Assembly: GCA_934667795.1 (NCBI GenBank) | Contig: CAKUMP010000088.1 | Span: 1 to 8,670, forward strand | Reading direction: 5' to 3' | From: an uncultured Chthoniobacterales bacterium | GTDB taxonomy: Bacteria > Verrucomicrobiota > Verrucomicrobiia > Chthoniobacterales > CAKUMP01 | DNA length: 8,670 bases | Shown here: in pieces, positions 7,495 to 8,670 of the stretch | Layout of the letters: each line of letters starts with the position of its first letter | How positions within the stretch are numbered: position 1 is the stretch's first letter | Notes under the pieces: model-generated | What the model was told of the DNA's origin: nothing | The model's input: the letters and a program-made list of their open reading frames with translations, nothing else | Databases searched by the model: none | Position numbers and translations under genes: made by a program

Positions 7495-7508
7495 TTTTCT
7501 TTAGAAAA
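7495..7508. repeat. Short AT-rich palindrome upstream of the helicase gene
   Basis: TTTTCT and AGAAAA form a perfect 6-base inverted repeat around TT. On the - strand it follows a run of seven T residues (7505-7511) rather than preceding one, so it is not a standard terminator for the dipeptidase gene. It is probably only low-complexity sequence. Confidence 0.2.
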
Positions 7509-7512
7509 AAAC

Positions 7513-7551
7513 CACATAACACTCTTCCGAAAATATCACATAAATCTTCCG
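7513..7551. repeat. Tandem imperfect direct repeat between dipeptidase and helicase genes
   Basis: CACATAA followed by TCTTCCG occurs twice: at 7513-7529 with 3 bases between the two blocks and at 7537-7551 with 1 base between them. Each copy is preceded by an A-rich stretch. The copies start 24 bases apart, about two helical turns. They lie directly after the dipeptidase stop and upstream of the helicase gene. Function is unknown; paired protein-binding sites or a small local duplication are both possible. Confidence 0.4.
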
Positions 7552-7562
7552 GAGCAATCCAT

Positions 7563-8670
7563 TTACTTCCACACCGCATTAGCGACGCGCAAAAGGTTTT
7601 CTCCCAGAATTTTCCGGATGGTTGTTTCGGAGTGCCCACGTTTGACCATGCCCACGGTAAAAAGCGGCCAGTTCATCCAGGCCAGGCTGTTTACCTGATG
7701 CGGCTGGCGCCATTCAGGTGAAAATAGCGGATCATTTTTGGGCCAGAGGTACTCCCAAGCAGTCCGGGCCTGGGCAATCGGTTTTACCTGGCTGAATATC
7801 GTGGAAAATTCTTCCGAACGATACGCAGTATCTGTCCCGATCGCGACTGCGTCTTCTCCGTAATGTTCCACCATATAATCAATGTGATCCATGAACGCAT
7901 TGATATCTCCTGTTCGTCCCAGGAAAACCGGATGGTTGGTAATACTCATCACCCCACCCGTTGCCAGCACCGCTTTGATCACTTCATCGCTTTTCGCCCG
8001 GATATGTCCACTTAATGCATGCACCGCAGAATGACTCACCACGACCGGCTGCGTGGTAATCTCACACACATCCAGTGTCGTTTGCCAACCGGTATGCGCC
8101 ATATCGATAATCACGCCCAGCCGGTTCATTTCTGCGACAACATGCTGCCCGAACTCGGTTAGCCCCCGGTCCTTTGGCTCCCCGCAACCACTGCCAATCG
8201 GATTTGCCCGGTTATAAGTCAAATGCATCATCCGTGCTCCCAGTTGCGCAAAAAGACGCACGTACTGCAGCTCATCCTGGACGTTTTCATTTTGCCCGGC
8301 CAACGGAATACCATTGAGCGTCAAGCAAAGAGAATGTTTTTTTTCCTGATACGCATTCCGGATTCCTTCCACAGAAGTTACACGTACAAGTTTATCCGGC
8401 ATCGCATCGGTCAATGCCACATAACGGGCAAAACGTTTTAACAACCGCAACGGGGAACTCCCCTCCTGGCCCGCATTGAGAAACAGACACGACACTCCGG
8501 CCGTTTTCCGAGCCTGCACATATTCTTCCTGCAATTCGGGAGTACGCTGCCATCCCAGCATCCATTGCTCTTCCAAAAGATCCCGAATCTCCGACGGCGA
8601 CGCTCCCTCATCAATAATTTTGTTCACCTCTTCAGGCACAGCAGGCGCATGCAGCCCGAGACTGTATGAC
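7563..8670 (-). CDS. M19-family (membrane dipeptidase-like) metallohydrolase, 5' end outside the window
   Basis: The frame is open to the window edge, so the N-terminus is missing; the GTG at 8637-8639 is unlikely to be the true start because ten in-frame codons precede it and the family's N-terminal HxD metal site is not in view. M19 enzymes are TIM-barrel zinc hydrolases that cleave dipeptides or related amides. Numbered from that GTG, the visible motifs are His182 in IIDMAHTG, His203 in VVSHSAVHAL, Arg214, Asp270 in VAIGTDTAY, and the C-terminal KILGENLLRVANAVW. At the place where typical members carry the metal-bridging glutamate (EG), this protein reads CLTLNGIPL, with Asn109, so the dinuclear site may be altered. 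LTYNRANPIGSGCGEP (140-155) and GLTEFGQHVV (159-168) are also typical of bacterial members. No membrane segment is visible in this part. It lies upstream of, and co-directional with, the helicase gene, 141 bases away. Substrate unknown. Confidence 0.85.
   Translation of the reverse strand, partial: SYSLGLHAPAVPEEVNKIIDEGASPSEIRDLLEEQWMLGWQRTPELQEEYVQARKTAGVSCLFLNAGQEGSSPLRLLKRFARYVALTDAMPDKLVRVTSVEGIRNAYQEKKHSLCLTLNGIPLAGQNENVQDELQYVRLFAQLGARMMHLTYNRANPIGSGCGEPKDRGLTEFGQHVVAEMNRLGVIIDMAHTGWQTTLDVCEITTQPVVVSHSAVHALSGHIRAKSDEVIKAVLATGGVMSITNHPVFLGRTGDINAFMDHIDYMVEHYGEDAVAIGTDTAYRSEEFSTIFSQVKPIAQARTAWEYLWPKNDPLFSPEWRQPHQVNSLAWMNWPLFTVGMVKRGHSETTIRKILGENLLRVANAVWK

Larger units (their letters stand above)
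7422..7562 (-). other. AT-rich intergenic control region before the helicase gene
   Basis: This gap separates the dipeptidase stop from the helicase start. It contains the inverted repeat at 7462-7479 and the tandem repeat at 7513-7551, described separately. I see no GC-rich terminator stem, no small gene with a ribosome-binding site, and no clear -35/-10 pair on the - strand. The sequence just before the helicase ATG is pyrimidine-rich, not purine-rich. Confidence 0.5.

Noticed and set aside
7505..7511. T-run on the - strand as terminator of the dipeptidase gene
   Set aside because: The preceding sequence forms no convincing GC-rich stem.
1..8670. CRISPR array, tRNA, rRNA, insertion sequence or integrase
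   Set aside because: No regularly spaced repeats, cloverleaf-like segments, transposase motifs or terminal inverted repeats were found on either strand.

Overview
The window holds six protein-coding genes of a bacterium, with almost no free space between them. Two on the + strand (replication-restart helicase PriA, then an M42-type metallopeptidase) converge on four on the - strand. In - strand transcription order these are an M19-type dipeptidase cut by the window edge, a large nuclease-helicase of the PLD/SF2/DUF3427 architecture, and a Phd-family antitoxin with its PIN-domain (VapC-like) toxin. I see no rRNA, tRNA, CRISPR array, integrase or transposase. The organism cannot be named securely. 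The housekeeping genes are moderately GC-rich, and most start codons lack a Shine-Dalgarno sequence, so a member of the PVC group (for example Verrucomicrobiota) or another lineage with frequent non-SD initiation is a loose guess.

Layout: 28-2286 priA; 2287-2340 a short gap with a possible promoter; 2341-3414 M42 peptidase; 3415-3511 a convergent gap with no convincing terminator; 3512-3952 PIN toxin; 3952-4200 antitoxin, overlapping the toxin by one base as TGATG; 4201-4226 a 26-bp interrupted palindrome touching the antitoxin start, probably its autoregulatory operator; 4290-7421 PLD-helicase-DUF3427 protein; 7422-7562 an AT-rich control region with an inverted repeat and a tandem imperfect repeat; 7563 to the window end, the 5'-truncated dipeptidase gene.

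Functionally, priA and the M42 peptidase look like ordinary chromosomal genes, and the dipeptidase is probably also metabolic. The accessory part is the 3.1-kb nuclease-helicase with the neighbouring toxin-antitoxin pair. In six 60-base lines counted by hand the helicase gene averages about 40% GC, against about 59% in five lines taken from priA, the M42 gene and the dipeptidase gene. Two lines from the toxin-antitoxin pair gave 60% and 53%. The helicase is therefore the compositional outlier and the likeliest horizontally acquired gene. It is the best candidate for a defence or nucleic-acid-processing system, though the architecture itself is a recognised, widespread family. The toxin-antitoxin pair lies 89 bases downstream of it on the same strand, but it appears to have its own promoter and operator, and a functional link is only a hypothesis.
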